From an uncultured Acidobacteriota bacterium (GTDB taxonomy: Bacteria > Acidobacteriota > Vicinamibacteria > Vicinamibacterales > CAVVIG01), in contig CADEDC010000011.1 of assembly GCA_902825985.1 (NCBI GenBank), positions 1-64,000 of the forward strand: a stretch of 64,000 nucleotides of DNA, read 5' to 3'. How positions within the stretch are numbered: position 1 is the stretch's first letter; every line of letters starts with the position of its first letter. The notes beneath the pieces are model-generated. The model saw only the letters and a list, made by a program, of their open reading frames with translations. It had not been told where the DNA came from and searched no databases. Position numbers and translations under genes: made by a program. Below, one piece after another: positions 25,556 through 35,299 of this stretch.

Positions 25556-26248
25556 ATGCACCTTCGCAAGCGGATCGGGTGGGGATCGATCATAGCGGTC
25601 ACGATCATCGGTTCGATCGGGTGTGCCAGCAAGGGGTTCGTGCGCACCAGCGTTGGCGAAGTGAACGACAAGGCGGACTCGCTCGGTCGTTCCGTCGAGG
25701 AAACACAGGAGCGCACGCGCCAGAACGAGGGGCGTATCGCCGAGGTCGACAAACGCGCGCAAGCGGCGGACGCCAACGCCACGACCGCCGCGCAAGCAGC
25801 GCAGACCGCGCAGACCGCCGCGACCCAAGCCGCCGGCGCCGCCGCCCAGGCCGGCAGCAAGGCCGATGCGGTCGACCGCGCGATCAAGCGCATCGTCTTC
25901 GAGGTGGTGCTGAGCGAAGACCAGGGGAATTTCGCGTTCGGGCAGTCCGGCCTGCCCGATGAGGCGAGGGCCCGGCTCGACGACATGGTTGCCCGGCTCA
26001 AGGCCGATCCCAAAGGGGCCTATTTCGAGATCGAAGGTCACACGGACAACATCGGTGACCGGCTCTACAACGAACAGCTGGGAGCAGAACGTGCGGAGGC
26101 GGTGAAGCGCTATCTGTACGAGCAACACCAGATTCCGCTGCACCGGATGAACGTCATCAGCTACGGTGAAAGCAAGCCGGTCGCTCCCAACTCCAATCGC
26201 GGCGGCCGGTCGCAGAATCGGCGCGTTGTCGTCCGGGTCCTGGGATAG
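25556..26248 (+). CDS. OmpA-family lipoprotein
   Basis: A 230-aa protein. A hydrophobic N-terminus ends at a possible lipobox Cys (GSIGCASKG); a long Ala/Thr/Gln-rich coiled-coil-like linker spans residues 30-110. The C-terminal OmpA domain (about 118-230) has the peptidoglycan-binding motif FEIEGHTDNIGD..YN and the conserved LHRMNVISYGESKPVAPN and GRSQNRRVVVRV. It should tether the outer membrane to peptidoglycan, as Pal does. The ATG at 25556 follows ATGGAGGAA. It is convergent with the kdp operon end, 5 bp apart. It is not linked to tol genes here, so it is probably a Pal-like accessory protein rather than Pal. Confidence 0.88.
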   Translation: MHLRKRIGWGSIIAVTIIGSIGCASKGFVRTSVGEVNDKADSLGRSVEETQERTRQNEGRIAEVDKRAQAADANATTAAQAAQTAQTAATQAAGAAAQAGSKADAVDRAIKRIVFEVVLSEDQGNFAFGQSGLPDEARARLDDMVARLKADPKGAYFEIEGHTDNIGDRLYNEQLGAERAEAVKRYLYEQHQIPLHRMNVISYGESKPVAPNSNRGGRSQNRRVVVRVLG

Positions 26249-26253
26249 CGCGT

Positions 26254-27165
26254 TCAGCGCGTGCCGTAGGACGTCCGGGCGTCGAGGCCCTGCAGGACGG
26301 CTTGCAGGATGTCGTCGCAGGTGGTCGTCAGCTTCCCCTTCTCGTTCAACGCCAGGGCCAGCGAACGGACGTTGGTATTGCGCCGTGACAGGGCAAGGAT
26401 TTCACGATGGCTCGTCATGAACGTGTCGAACGCCGTCACGGCGTCGTTGACGGCCGTCCGCCCCCGCCCGGGTGTGACATCGGCGAGCCTGCGTAAGGTC
26501 TGGCGCACAGTCGCCTCGGATGCCTCCATCCGCTGCTCCATCCGTGTCATCGAGGCATCGGCTGGTTCGGCGATATGTGGCGCCTCCATCGCCTGGAGGC
26601 TCCGCACCGCCGTCGTCACTTCGGCGACCAGCGCACGAGTCCGCCAATCGCCCGGCACGGCCCGCGCGACGGTCTGCAGTGCGGCGACAACGGCGTCGGC
26701 GCGATCGGCGGCGAGTCCGAACGACAACTGCTGGGCCTTGATGTTGCTGTTCTCGACAGCAAGGTCGAGTATCCGCGCCTCGAGGGCGCGATACTCCGCG
26801 AACCGGAGTGTGAAGGTCGCCACCTGCTCGGCTTCTGGCTGGTAGCCGAGTCCCTGTACGAGCGGCAGCAGGGCGTCAAGGTTTCGCTGTGCCACGTCGG
26901 ATGCCTGACGGGCCTCCAGGGCGGCCGCCTGCGACGCTTCGTCCGTCAGGGCCATCACGGCGCGATTCGTCGCGTCACTGGCCTTCGTAAACGATACGGC
27001 CAGTTCGCTGGCCCGGTGGCGCGCATCCAGCGTCCGCACCATCGCCGGACGCTGCTGGCACGCCGTCAGCGTCAGCGCGAGGGCCACCAGCCCCCCCGTC
27101 CACCGAGCGCCGCGCACCGACGCGAACGAGGGGACGAACCGTGTGTCGATTACCCTCTGTCTCAT
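26254..27165 (-). CDS. Helical-bundle lipoprotein at the end of the kdp operon
   Basis: A 303-aa predicted lipoprotein (lipobox LTAC, ALTLTACQQRP). The remainder is almost entirely alpha-helical and Ala/Leu/Arg-rich, with a pattern like the four-helix bundle sensor modules of chemoreceptors (MALTDEASQAAALEARQASD, AFDTFMTSHREILALSRRN). It has no kinase, HAMP or methyl-accepting domain. The ATG at 27165 overlaps the stop of the truncated KdpD gene (ATGA), so the two are translationally coupled. A periplasmic or outer-membrane sensor or accessory of the Kdp system is inferred from position alone; no family name was recognised. Confidence 0.6.
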   Translation of the reverse strand: MRQRVIDTRFVPSFASVRGARWTGGLVALALTLTACQQRPAMVRTLDARHRASELAVSFTKASDATNRAVMALTDEASQAAALEARQASDVAQRNLDALLPLVQGLGYQPEAEQVATFTLRFAEYRALEARILDLAVENSNIKAQQLSFGLAADRADAVVAALQTVARAVPGDWRTRALVAEVTTAVRSLQAMEAPHIAEPADASMTRMEQRMEASEATVRQTLRRLADVTPGRGRTAVNDAVTAFDTFMTSHREILALSRRNTNVRSLALALNEKGKLTTTCDDILQAVLQGLDARTSYGTR

Positions 27166-28328
27166 CGCCGCACCGCCGTGTCCCCATCTGCGCCACTGGG
27201 CGGCACCACCTGGACGGCGGCGTCGCGGACTTCCGAGAGAAAGCGATCGATCGTCGACCCCCGCCAGATCAGCTCCCATCGTGACCTGGCACTCTGGCCG
27301 AAAATCACGTGGGTGATCCCCTCCCGCTGCGCGAACGCAATCAGCCCCTGCGACGGCGACTCGGCGGTCACCCGAACGACCGTCGCGCCGAGCGATTCCG
27401 CCAGGCCGATGTTCTGCCGCAGCGCCTCCGAGTCGGCGGCCGTCATCCGCCCCGGACGCTCGGCCGGTGTCTGCACATAGACGGCGTACCAGCGGGCGCC
27501 AAGCCGGCCGGCAATCCGGGCGCCGGTGCGGATGACGCGCGGCGCGTGCGCATTCGAACTCATGCATACCATCACACGCTCGGGTATCAGCGCCGGCTCC
27601 AGCCCTTCGCGCTCACGGTAGCTCGCCGCTTTTTCACCGACCTCATCGGCAACCGCGCGCAACGCGAGCTCGCGCAGCGTCGACAGATTGCCCTTGCGGA
27701 AGAAGTGATTCAGCGCCTGCTCGACCTTCTCCGGACGGTAGACCTTGCCGTGTCGCAGACGGTCACGGAGCTCCTCCACCGTCACATCGACGTTGATGAC
27801 CTCGTCGGCGCGATCGAGGAACGTGTCCGGCACGGTCTCGCGCACGCGCACACCGGTGACCCGTGCGACGGCGTCGTTCAGCGTCTCGAGGTGCTGGATG
27901 TTGACCGCCGTCATCACATGGATCCCGGCGTTCAACAGGTCGAGTACGTCCTGGTAGCGCTTCTCGTTGCGACTGCCCGGTGCGTTGGAGTGCGCCAGTT
28001 CGTCGACGAGGCACACCTGCGGACGGCGGGCGATGATGGCGTCGACATCCATCTCCTCCAGTACGGTGCCACGATACTCGATCCGACGGCGCGGCACGAC
28101 CTCGAGGTCCTTGATCTGGGCCAGCGTATCTGCCCGCTCGTCGGCCTCGATGACGCCGGCGACGACATCGACGCCGCGGGCACGCAGGACCTGCGCCTCC
28201 TGCAGCATCGCGTAGGTCTTGCCGACTCCCGGCGCCGCCCCGATGTAGATCCGCAGCCGCGCCCGATCCCGGTGTTTGAGGCGTTCCAGCAGCGCTTCCG
28301 GCGTCCGGTGGGGCATCGCCTGGTTCAT
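27162..28328 (-). CDS. kdpD: KdpD N-terminal half (ATP-binding and Usp domains)
   Basis: A 388-aa soluble protein equal to the cytoplasmic N-terminal half of KdpD, the turgor/potassium sensor. Walker A is GAAPGVGKT (residues 30-38) and Walker B is CLVDELAHSNAPGS (Asp109). The C-terminal part is a Usp domain (VMVCMSSNAHAPRVIRTGAR; FGQSARSRWELIWRGSTIDR). It has no membrane segments and no kinase domain. The missing half is encoded 5.4 kb upstream in the same operon direction; 388 plus 498 residues nearly equals the usual length of about 890. The ATG at 28328 has a strong GAGGAGG site and follows kdpC by 21 nt. In E. coli this region modulates kinase activity by nucleotide and c-di-AMP-type signals. 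Confidence 0.93.
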   Translation of the reverse strand: MNQAMPHRTPEALLERLKHRDRARLRIYIGAAPGVGKTYAMLQEAQVLRARGVDVVAGVIEADERADTLAQIKDLEVVPRRRIEYRGTVLEEMDVDAIIARRPQVCLVDELAHSNAPGSRNEKRYQDVLDLLNAGIHVMTAVNIQHLETLNDAVARVTGVRVRETVPDTFLDRADEVINVDVTVEELRDRLRHGKVYRPEKVEQALNHFFRKGNLSTLRELALRAVADEVGEKAASYREREGLEPALIPERVMVCMSSNAHAPRVIRTGARIAGRLGARWYAVYVQTPAERPGRMTAADSEALRQNIGLAESLGATVVRVTAESPSQGLIAFAQREGITHVIFGQSARSRWELIWRGSTIDRFLSEVRDAAVQVVPPSGADGDTAVRR

Positions 28329-28349
28329 GAGCGACCTCCTCGTACCCGG

Positions 28350-28931
28350 CTACCGCGCCGACACCAGCGTCGCATCGAGTGCTAGGTTGAGTTCGAGAAC
28401 GTTGACGCGCGCCTCACCAAGGAAGCCGAACGTCCGTCCTTCGGTGTACGCTTCGACCAGCGCCTCGACATCGGATGGCGCGACACCACGCGCGCGTGCC
28501 ACGCGCGGCACCTGGAAGCGGGCTGCCGCCGGCGTCAGGTGCGGGTCGACGCCGGAGGCCGATGCCGTCACCAGATCGACGGGCACCGGCGCGCCGGGAT
28601 TATCGGTGCGCGCCCTGGCGACGTTGGCGCGCACCGTCTCGATCAGCTTCGCGTTGGTGGGCCCATACTGGCTGCCACCCGAGTTCGCCGCGTCATACGG
28701 CGTGCTGGTCGCCGACGGGCGGGCATGGAAGTACCCTGGCCTGGAGAACCCCTGACCGATGAGACGCGATCCGACGACGACGCCGTTCCGCGCAATCAGC
28801 TGACCGTTCGCCTGCTCAGGAAACAGCAGCTGGGCAATGGCGGTCATCGTCAAGGGATACACCACGCCGAGCAACACGGTCGTCACGGCGGTCATCAGGA
28901 GGGCGATGCGGAGGTGACGGGCAAGGTGCAT
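28350..28931 (-). CDS. kdpC: Potassium-transporting ATPase subunit C
   Basis: A 193-aa subunit with one N-terminal membrane helix ([20 protein letters not shown]) and a periplasmic domain containing [37 protein letters not shown] and [20 protein letters not shown], all standard KdpC signatures. It stabilises the KdpFABC complex and raises the ATP affinity of KdpB. The length is normal. It follows kdpB by 24 nt and precedes the truncated kdpD gene. Confidence 0.96.
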   Translation of the reverse strand: MHLARHLRIALLMTAVTTVLLGVVYPLTMTAIAQLLFPEQANGQLIARNGVVVGSRLIGQGFSRPGYFHARPSATSTPYDAANSGGSQYGPTNAKLIETVRANVARARTDNPGAPVPVDLVTASASGVDPHLTPAAARFQVPRVARARGVAPSDVEALVEAYTEGRTFGFLGEARVNVLELNLALDATLVSAR

Positions 28932-28955
28932 GATCGGCTCCAGTGTGAACCACGG

Positions 28956-31058
28956 TTACGCGAGGCCGAGCGCCGTCACGAGGACGTCGATCGCCTTGAT
29001 GCCGATGAACGGAATCACGACGCCGCCGAGACCATAGACTATGAGGTTCCGCCGCAGCAGGGCAGCCGCACCGGCCGGGCGGTAACGCACGCCGCGCAAG
29101 GCGAGCGGCACCAGTGCGACGATGATCAGCGCGTTGAAGATGACGGCCGACAGAATTGCCGATTCCGGCGTCCGCAGCCCCATGACGTTCAGGGCGTCCA
29201 GTTGCGGAAACGCCGCCAGGAACATCGCCGGGATGATGGCGAAGTACTTGGCCAGGTCATTGGCGATCGAGAAGGTGGTCAGCGCGCCGCGGGTGATCAG
29301 CAACTGCTTGCCGATCTCGACGATCTCAATCAGCTTCGTCGGATTCGAATCGAGGTCGACCATGTTGCCGGCTTCCTTGGCCGCCTGTGTCCCGGTGTTC
29401 ATGGCGACGCCGACGTCGGCCTGTGCCAGCGCCGGCGCGTCGTTGGTGCCGTCGCCGGTCATCGCCACCAGCTTGCCGTCGGCCTGCTCGCGCTTGATGA
29501 GGACCATCTTGTCCTCAGGTGTCGCCTGCGCGAGGAAGTCGTCGACGCCAGCCTCCGCCGCAATCGCCGCCGCCGTGAGCGGGTTGTCGCCCGTGATCAT
29601 CACCGTCTTGATACCCATCGCCCGCAGGTGGGCGAAGCGTTCCCGCATGCCGCTCTTGACGATGTCCTTGAGATGGATGACGCCGAGCACCTCCGGGCCG
29701 TCGGCGACGACCAGCGGCGTGCCACCGGCGCGGGCAATCCGCGCGACCAGGTTGGCGAGTTCGCCGGGGACGCTGCCGCCGTGCGTCACGACCCAGCGCT
29801 CGACAGCGTCGGCGGCGCCCTTGCGGATCGCCCGCACGCCGGCCGCCGATCCGGCGGTCGGCCCGGCTGCCACGACCGCGACCGCGCCGTCGACAGGCAC
29901 GTCGACGCCGGACATCCGGGTCTGCGCCGTGAAGGGGACGAACGTGTGCATGTCCGCGTGTGTCGGCGGGCGCATCTGGTAGCGTTCCTTCGCCAACGCC
30001 ACGATCGAGCGTCCTTCGGGGGTCTCGTCCGGTACCGACGCCAGCAGCGCGGTCTCGGCCAGGCGCGCTTCACCAACCCCGGGCAGCGCGACGAACTCGC
30101 TCGCCTGGCGGTTGCCCAGCGTAATCGTACCGGTCTTGTCGAGCAACAGCGTGTGCACGTCGCCGGCGGCCTCGACGGCGCGGCCCGACATCGCCAGCAC
30201 GTTGTGCTGGACCAGCCGGTCCATGCCGGCGATACCGATGGCCGACAGCAGACCGCCGATGGTCGTCGGGATCAGGCAGACCAGCAGGGCGCTGAGCACG
30301 AAGATTGACTGCGGGGCGCCAGCGTAGAGGGCGAACGGCTGCAGCGTCACGACCGCGATGAGGAAGACGATCGTCAAGCCGGCCAGCAGAATGTTCAGGG
30401 CAATCTCGTTCGGGGTCTTCTGGCGTTCCGCCCCTTCGACCAGCGCGATCATCCGGTCGATGAAGGTCTCACCGGGGTTGGCCGTGATCCGCACCCGGAT
30501 CCAGTCGGACAGCACCCGCGTACCGCCGGTCACGGCCGAGCGGTCGCCGCCGGATTCGCGGATGACGGGCGCCGACTCCCCGGTAATGGCGCTCTCGTCG
30601 ACCGATGCGACCCCCTCGATGATTTCGCCGTCGGCCGGAATGACGTCGCCGGCCGCCACCCGGACGATGTCACCCTTGCGCAACTGCGGCGCCGCCACCG
30701 CCTCGAACGACCCGTCCGGCCGTTCGCGGTGCGCCAGCGTCTCGGTCTTGGCACGGCGCAGCGTGTCGGCCTGGGCCTTGCCGCGTCCTTCGGCCATCGC
30801 CTCGGCGAAGTTGGCGAACAGCACGGTCAGCCACAGCCACAGCGTGATCTGCAGTTCGAACCGGACGTTGCCGGTGCCGCTCAGCACGCCCTGCACGAGC
30901 CGCCACGTGGTGAGCACGCTGCCGACCTCGACGACGAACATGACGGGATTGCGTGCCATCACTCTCGGGTCGAGTTTGCGCTGCGCGTCGCGGCTTGCCC
31001 GCCTGACGAGCTGCGGATTCCACAAAGACGTCGTCCTGCCTCGCGCATGCGTCGTCAT
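28956..31058 (-). CDS. kdpB: Potassium-transporting ATPase ATP-binding subunit B
   Basis: A 700-aa P-type ATPase subunit that hydrolyses ATP and passes potassium through the membrane. The phosphorylated Asp is at 307 in [13 protein letters not shown]. The actuator motif TGES spans 159-162; its Ser162 corresponds to the inhibitory phosphorylation site of E. coli KdpB. The hinge [20 protein letters not shown] and membrane motif [16 protein letters not shown] are present. The ATG at 31058 lies 2 nt after the kdpA stop. All catalytic residues that I can check are conserved, so the pump should be active. Confidence 0.97.
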   Translation of the reverse strand: MTTHARGRTTSLWNPQLVRRASRDAQRKLDPRVMARNPVMFVVEVGSVLTTWRLVQGVLSGTGNVRFELQITLWLWLTVLFANFAEAMAEGRGKAQADTLRRAKTETLAHRERPDGSFEAVAAPQLRKGDIVRVAAGDVIPADGEIIEGVASVDESAITGESAPVIRESGGDRSAVTGGTRVLSDWIRVRITANPGETFIDRMIALVEGAERQKTPNEIALNILLAGLTIVFLIAVVTLQPFALYAGAPQSIFVLSALLVCLIPTTIGGLLSAIGIAGMDRLVQHNVLAMSGRAVEAAGDVHTLLLDKTGTITLGNRQASEFVALPGVGEARLAETALLASVPDETPEGRSIVALAKERYQMRPPTHADMHTFVPFTAQTRMSGVDVPVDGAVAVVAAGPTAGSAAGVRAIRKGAADAVERWVVTHGGSVPGELANLVARIARAGGTPLVVADGPEVLGVIHLKDIVKSGMRERFAHLRAMGIKTVMITGDNPLTAAAIAAEAGVDDFLAQATPEDKMVLIKREQADGKLVAMTGDGTNDAPALAQADVGVAMNTGTQAAKEAGNMVDLDSNPTKLIEIVEIGKQLLITRGALTTFSIANDLAKYFAIIPAMFLAAFPQLDALNVMGLRTPESAILSAVIFNALIIVALVPLALRGVRYRPAGAAALLRRNLIVYGLGGVVIPFIGIKAIDVLVTALGLA

Positions 31059-31060
31059 GA

Positions 31061-32791
31061 CTAGAACACCCGCCCGTGATGCATGAGGAAATGCTCGACC
31101 ACCGGGCCGAGACTGAGCGCCGGAAAGAACGTCAGGGCGCCGACGATGACAATGACGCCGACCAACAGGACCGTGAACAGCGGCGTGGTCACCGGAAACG
31201 TGCCGGTCGACGCCGGGATCACCTTCTTGCGGCTCAGGCTGCCGGCAATCGCCAGCGGTGGGATGATCATGAAGAAACGGCCGAACAACATCGCCATCCC
31301 AAGCGTCGTGTTGAACCACGGCGTGTTGGCGCTCAGACCGCCGAACGCCGAGCCGTTGTTCGCAGTCGCCGACGAGTAGGCATAGAGCAATTCAGACAGT
31401 CCATGTGGTCCCTGGTTGAAGACACTGGCGGTGCCGAACCCCGGCGACACGCTCGACACCGCGGTGAACGCGAGGATGACCAGCGAGAAGATGAGGACGG
31501 TCAGCATCGCCATCTGCACTTCGAAGGCCTGGATCTTCTTGCCGAGATACTCCGGCGTCCGCCCGACCATCAGGCCGGCGATGAACACCGCGAGAATGAC
31601 GTAGACCAGCACGCCGTACATCCCGGCGCCGACGCCGCCGAACACCACCTCGCCCAACTGCATGTTGGCGAGCGGCACGAGTCCGCCGATCGGGGTGAAC
31701 GAGTCATGCCAGCCGTTCACGGCTCCGCAGCTCGCCGCTGTCGTCGCGGTCGCAAACAGGGCCGTGTTGGCAATGCCGAACCGGACCTCCTTGCCCTCCA
31801 TGTTCCCGCCCGGCGCCAGTGCCGAGACCGTCTGGTCGGCGCCGGCTGTCGTCAACAGCGGGTTGCCGCGCGCTTCGGCCCAGTACGCCACCGTGACACC
31901 GGCGACGAACAGCACGGCCATGGCACCCCACACCGCCCAGCCGTGTCGCCGCGAGCCGGTCAGCGAGCCAAGCGTGTAGGTCAATCCAGACGAAATGGCG
32001 AAGATGCCGAACATCGCCAGCCAGTTGGTCAGCGGTGTCGGATTCTCGAACGGGTGGGCACTATTGGCGTTGAAGAAGCCGCCACCGTTGGTACCGAACT
32101 GCTTGATGATTTCCTGGGACGCGACCGGTCCCTGTGCGATGACCTGTGCCGCGCCTTCGACCGTCTGCACCGTGTCGTACGGGCGCAGGTTCTGAACCAC
32201 TCCTTGCGAGACGAGCACGAGGGTGCCGATGACGGCAATCGGCAGCAGCAGATAGAGCGACGCGCGAACCATGTCGACCCAGAAATTGCCAATCGTCTCC
32301 TGCTCGCGGTTGGCGATGCCGCGAATGAACGCGACGGCGACGGCGATACCGGCGGCCGCCGACACGAAGTTGTGGTACGCCAGTCCGGCCATCTGCGTGA
32401 GATAGCTCATCGTCGACTCGCCGCTGTAGGCCTGCCAGTTCGTGTTCGTGGTGAATGACACCGCCGTGTTGAAGGCGAGAACCGGCGGCACCGCGGGCAG
32501 GCCCTGCGGATTGAACGGCAGCCGCCCCTGCAACCGCTGCAGCGCGTAGAGCACGAGCAGCGATACGACGCTGAACAGCAGCAGGGCGATGGCGTACTCG
32601 GTCCAGCGCATCTCGCGTGTCTCGTCGACGCCCGTGAGGCGATACACCTGCCGCTCGAGCGGCCGCATCACGGGATCGAGGAACGTCCGCTGATGGGTGA
32701 ACAGCCGCGCCATGTAGCCGCCCAGGAGCGGGGTGACGAGCACCACCGTGGCGAGGAAGAACGCGATTTGAAGCCAGCCGTTGAGGGTCAT
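31061..32791 (-). CDS. kdpA: Potassium-transporting ATPase channel subunit A
   Basis: A 576-aa polytopic subunit of the high-affinity potassium pump that forms the selectivity filter. The four filter-loop signatures are present: [43 protein letters not shown] and [17 protein letters not shown]. The final part contains [17 protein letters not shown]. It starts at the ATG at 32791, 16 nt after the kdpF stop. The length matches the family (about 560-600). Confidence 0.97.
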   Translation of the reverse strand: MTLNGWLQIAFFLATVVLVTPLLGGYMARLFTHQRTFLDPVMRPLERQVYRLTGVDETREMRWTEYAIALLLFSVVSLLVLYALQRLQGRLPFNPQGLPAVPPVLAFNTAVSFTTNTNWQAYSGESTMSYLTQMAGLAYHNFVSAAAGIAVAVAFIRGIANREQETIGNFWVDMVRASLYLLLPIAVIGTLVLVSQGVVQNLRPYDTVQTVEGAAQVIAQGPVASQEIIKQFGTNGGGFFNANSAHPFENPTPLTNWLAMFGIFAISSGLTYTLGSLTGSRRHGWAVWGAMAVLFVAGVTVAYWAEARGNPLLTTAGADQTVSALAPGGNMEGKEVRFGIANTALFATATTAASCGAVNGWHDSFTPIGGLVPLANMQLGEVVFGGVGAGMYGVLVYVILAVFIAGLMVGRTPEYLGKKIQAFEVQMAMLTVLIFSLVILAFTAVSSVSPGFGTASVFNQGPHGLSELLYAYSSATANNGSAFGGLSANTPWFNTTLGMAMLFGRFFMIIPPLAIAGSLSRKKVIPASTGTFPVTTPLFTVLLVGVIVIVGALTFFPALSLGPVVEHFLMHHGRVF

Positions 32792-32807
32792 GTGCGCAGG
32801 TCTCCGG

Positions 32808-32897
32808 TCAGAACTTCTCCGGCATCACCAGAGCGGCCACCAGGTAAGCCAGCAGCGCAAGCGCCGCCAGCAGAGCGATCAGCGCGTCGCTTCCCAT
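32808..32897 (-). CDS. kdpF: Potassium-transporting ATPase subunit F
   Basis: A 29-aa membrane peptide, [20 protein letters not shown] followed by AALVMPEKF. One transmembrane helix and the PEKF C-terminus are the hallmark of KdpF, which stabilises the KdpABC complex. The ATG at 32897 is the best start; a GTG at 32909 overlapping the upstream small gene's stop would add four residues. It is directly upstream of kdpA. Confidence 0.9.
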   Translation of the reverse strand: MGSDALIALLAALALLAYLVAALVMPEKF

Positions 32898-32905
32898 TGC
32901 CTGCC

Positions 32906-32995
32906 TCACCGCATCAAGCGGTCGCACATCGCGACGTAGCCGATGCCGAGCGCGAAGAATACGAGCGTGAGCGCGACGAAGATCACGTCCAACAC
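32906..32995 (-). CDS. 29-aa membrane peptide upstream of kdpF
   Basis: This short frame encodes a one-helix membrane peptide: GTG start, then LDVIFVALTLVFFALGIGYV and AMCDRLMR. A textbook AGGAGGT ribosome-binding site lies 7 nt before the GTG, and the stop overlaps the possible GTG of kdpF, so translation is probably coupled. Similar peptides are common just before kdpF in many bacteria; the function is not known to me. It may be an additional small subunit of the pump. Confidence 0.7.
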   Translation of the reverse strand: MLDVIFVALTLVFFALGIGYVAMCDRLMR

Positions 32996-33086
32996 GAAAG
33001 CACCTCCTGCCTACGATGTGAGTGTAGGGACGCCGGCCTGAGGTGCGCCGAAGAAGTACCTGAGGAAATCCTAAAGTCGAGGAACG

Positions 33087-33794
33087 CTAGGCATTCGCGT
33101 GGGTGGCGGCGGTGACGAGACGGTAGCCGACCCATGGCTCGCTGACGATCAGGCGCGGCTGGGTCGGGTCCGGCTCCAGCTTCTTGCGCAGCTGGCCCAC
33201 CAGGACCCACAGGTGCTCCGGCTGCTCGACCGCATGCTGTCCCCACACCGCCTTCAGGATGGTCTGGTGGGTCACGACGCGGTCGGCATTGCGGGCCAGC
33301 AGCGACAGCAGCTCGAACTCCTTCGGCGTCAGGCGGATCTCGCCGCCGCCGCGGATGACCCGCCGGCGATCGTAGTCGATGGTGAGCGCGCCAATCGTCA
33401 GGCGGCCGGATGCCGTCGTCGCGGCCGTCGTCCGTCGCAACGCCACCCTGATGCGGGCGAGCAGCTCCTCCGGACCAAACGGTTTGGTGACGTAGTCGTC
33501 GGCGCCGACGTCCAGTGCCGCGACCTTGTCGCGCTCTGCGGCGCGCGCCGACAGCACGATGATCGGCACGGTCGAGGCCTGACGGATACGGCGGCAGACC
33601 TCCGGACCGTCGATGTCCGGCAGCCCGAGGTCGAGGACGATCAGGTCCGGCGCGTACTCGGCCGACAGGTCGAGCGCCTCCCTGCCGCTGCCGGCGACCG
33701 CCACATCGTAGTCCCGCGATCGCAGCAGGGTCGCGACGGCGCGCTGAATCGCGACCTCGTCGTCGACGAGCAGGATTCGTGGGGCGGTGGTCAT
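33087..33794 (-). CDS. kdpE: Response regulator KdpE
   Basis: A 235-aa OmpR/PhoB-type regulator: receiver domain with phosphoacceptor Asp in LIVLDLGLPDIDGPE and the switch Lys in DDYVTKPFG, then a winged-helix DNA-binding domain (IRLTPKEFELLSLLARNADR, WVLVGQLRKKLEPDP, EPWVGYRLV). KdpE activates kdpFABC transcription when phosphorylated by KdpD. Its ATG overlaps the stop of the kinase gene (ATGA), so the pair is co-translated. It is followed by a gap of about 90 bp before the small gene of the kdpFABC part, where a KdpE-controlled promoter could lie. Confidence 0.93.
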   Translation of the reverse strand: MTTAPRILLVDDEVAIQRAVATLLRSRDYDVAVAGSGREALDLSAEYAPDLIVLDLGLPDIDGPEVCRRIRQASTVPIIVLSARAAERDKVAALDVGADDYVTKPFGPEELLARIRVALRRTTAATTASGRLTIGALTIDYDRRRVIRGGGEIRLTPKEFELLSLLARNADRVVTHQTILKAVWGQHAVEQPEHLWVLVGQLRKKLEPDPTQPRLIVSEPWVGYRLVTAATHANA

Positions 33795-35287
33795 GACTCC
33801 ACCGCGTGCTCGAGCGATCGCGTCGCCGCCGGAACCGCGATGGTGAAGATGGCGCCGCCCTCGGGCCGCGATTCGGCCCAGACCCGTCCGCCTTCCGCCG
33901 CGAGCAGTCCGCGGGCAATCGACAATCCCATGCCCGAGCCGGCATGCTGACCACTCGACTGACCACGATAGAAGCGTTCGAACAACCGCGGCTGATCGAT
34001 GACGGCGATGCCGGGACCGCGATCCAGCACGGCGATGGTCAACTCGCCGTCGTGCATCCGGGCGACGACGTCGATGGCCGATCCGGCGGGCGAATACTGG
34101 GCGGCATTCTCGAGCAGATGCGAGAGCGCCGATGCCGTCAGCCGCGGATCCAGTTTGACGACCAGCGAGGAGTCGGTCGCAACCGTGACGCGATGGTGCG
34201 CCAGCGCCGGTGCAACCAGTTCGCGCGCCACCTCGATGATCTCGTCGGCGTGCACCCAGCGTTGCTCCGCCGCGATCGCGCGGGCATCGATGCGGGCCAT
34301 CTCGAGGATGTTCTGGAACAGCCGGGTGAGGCGCTCGACTTCCGAGCGCACGAGGGCTGCCTGCTCGTGCCGATCGGCGTCGCTCATCGGCAGCAGCAGG
34401 TTCGCCGCCGCCACCCGGATGGCGGTGAGCGGCGTGCGCAGGTCGTGGCCGAGCGATGCCAGCAGCGACGACTTGAGCGCTTCGCCCTGGCGTGCGAGTT
34501 CCGCCGCCCGGTGATCCTCGAGCAGGCGCGCCCGCTCGATGGCAATCGCCACCAGCCCGCCAAGCGCGTCGAGAGTCGCGCGCTCGACATCCCGGCCGCT
34601 GGCGGCCAGCAGGCCAAGCGCCGTCGCGCCAGCGCGGAGCGGCACCAGTTGAACCGCCGCCCCGCCGACGTCCAGGGTCCGATGCCCGGCGTACGTACGG
34701 GTCGACGCGTCGAACTCCATCCGCTGCCTGGCCGCCGCGAAAGCAGCGTCGAGGGCCGCGGCCGGCACCTCGCCCGGCAGCCGGCCGGCGGCGGCGATCG
34801 TCCAGGACTCCGACGTCGGCTGGCAGATGGCCACGTAGGGCAGGTCGAGGCGCCGGGCGATCACCTGCGTCAGCCGCGTCATGGCCTGCGGGCCGCCGGT
34901 CATGATGAGGATGTCGCGTCCCAGGTCGAACAACCGGGTCATGGCGTCGCGCTGCTCCACCGCTTCGCGGGCGCGGGCCCGCGCCGCCGATGACAAGTTG
35001 CTCGCCACCAGGCTGACGATCAGGAAGGCGCCGAGCACGACCCAGTTCTGCGGATCGGCGATGTTGAGGGTCCCGACCGGCTCGAGGAAGAAGAAGTTGA
35101 AGCTGACCATCGACAGCACCGATGCCGACACGGCGGTCGACAGCGGTCGCGTCGCGGCGGTGAACAGCACAATCGTGAGAAACGTCAGGGCGACGATCGT
35201 GCTGTTGGTGATCCCGGCCCAGCGGAATCCGGCGGTCGTCGCCGCGATGCTGGCGACCACGAGCGCTGACCTGGCGGCGTGAGCCAT
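33791..35287 (-). CDS. kdpD: KdpD C-terminal half (membrane histidine kinase)
   Basis: A 498-aa sensor kinase that begins exactly where the DUF4118 membrane domain of KdpD begins. Four transmembrane helices lie within residues 8-98, with the signature FNFFFLEPVGTLNIADPQNW. A GAF-like domain follows (about 120-255), then HisKA with His281 in SLGHDLRTPLTAI and HATPase (LLENAAQYSP, DRGPGI, GSGMGLSIARG). The Walker/Usp half of KdpD is absent and is encoded separately downstream of kdpC. It should phosphorylate KdpE, whose gene overlaps its stop. The start at 35287 fits a leaderless transcript: TAAGCT sits 6 nt upstream and there is no Shine-Dalgarno sequence. Confidence 0.93.
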   Translation of the reverse strand: MAHAARSALVVASIAATTAGFRWAGITNSTIVALTFLTIVLFTAATRPLSTAVSASVLSMVSFNFFFLEPVGTLNIADPQNWVVLGAFLIVSLVASNLSSAARARAREAVEQRDAMTRLFDLGRDILIMTGGPQAMTRLTQVIARRLDLPYVAICQPTSESWTIAAAGRLPGEVPAAALDAAFAAARQRMEFDASTRTYAGHRTLDVGGAAVQLVPLRAGATALGLLAASGRDVERATLDALGGLVAIAIERARLLEDHRAAELARQGEALKSSLLASLGHDLRTPLTAIRVAAANLLLPMSDADRHEQAALVRSEVERLTRLFQNILEMARIDARAIAAEQRWVHADEIIEVARELVAPALAHHRVTVATDSSLVVKLDPRLTASALSHLLENAAQYSPAGSAIDVVARMHDGELTIAVLDRGPGIAVIDQPRLFERFYRGQSSGQHAGSGMGLSIARGLLAAEGGRVWAESRPEGGAIFTIAVPAATRSLEHAVES

Positions 35288-35293
35288 GCCACC

Positions 35294-35299
35294 AGCTTA
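35294..35299 (-). promoter_or_regulatory. -10 box TAAGCT, probable leaderless start
   Basis: On the minus strand TAAGCT is followed by 6 nt and then the ATG of the kinase half of kdpD. No ribosome-binding site is present. The spacing matches four other genes in the window. This would be the promoter of the kdpD-C/kdpE pair and perhaps of the whole operon. Confidence 0.4.

Noticed and set aside
27162-35287. KdpD halves as a frameshift or assembly artefact
   Set aside because: The halves are 5.4 kb apart with other intact genes between them, and each has its own start signals.
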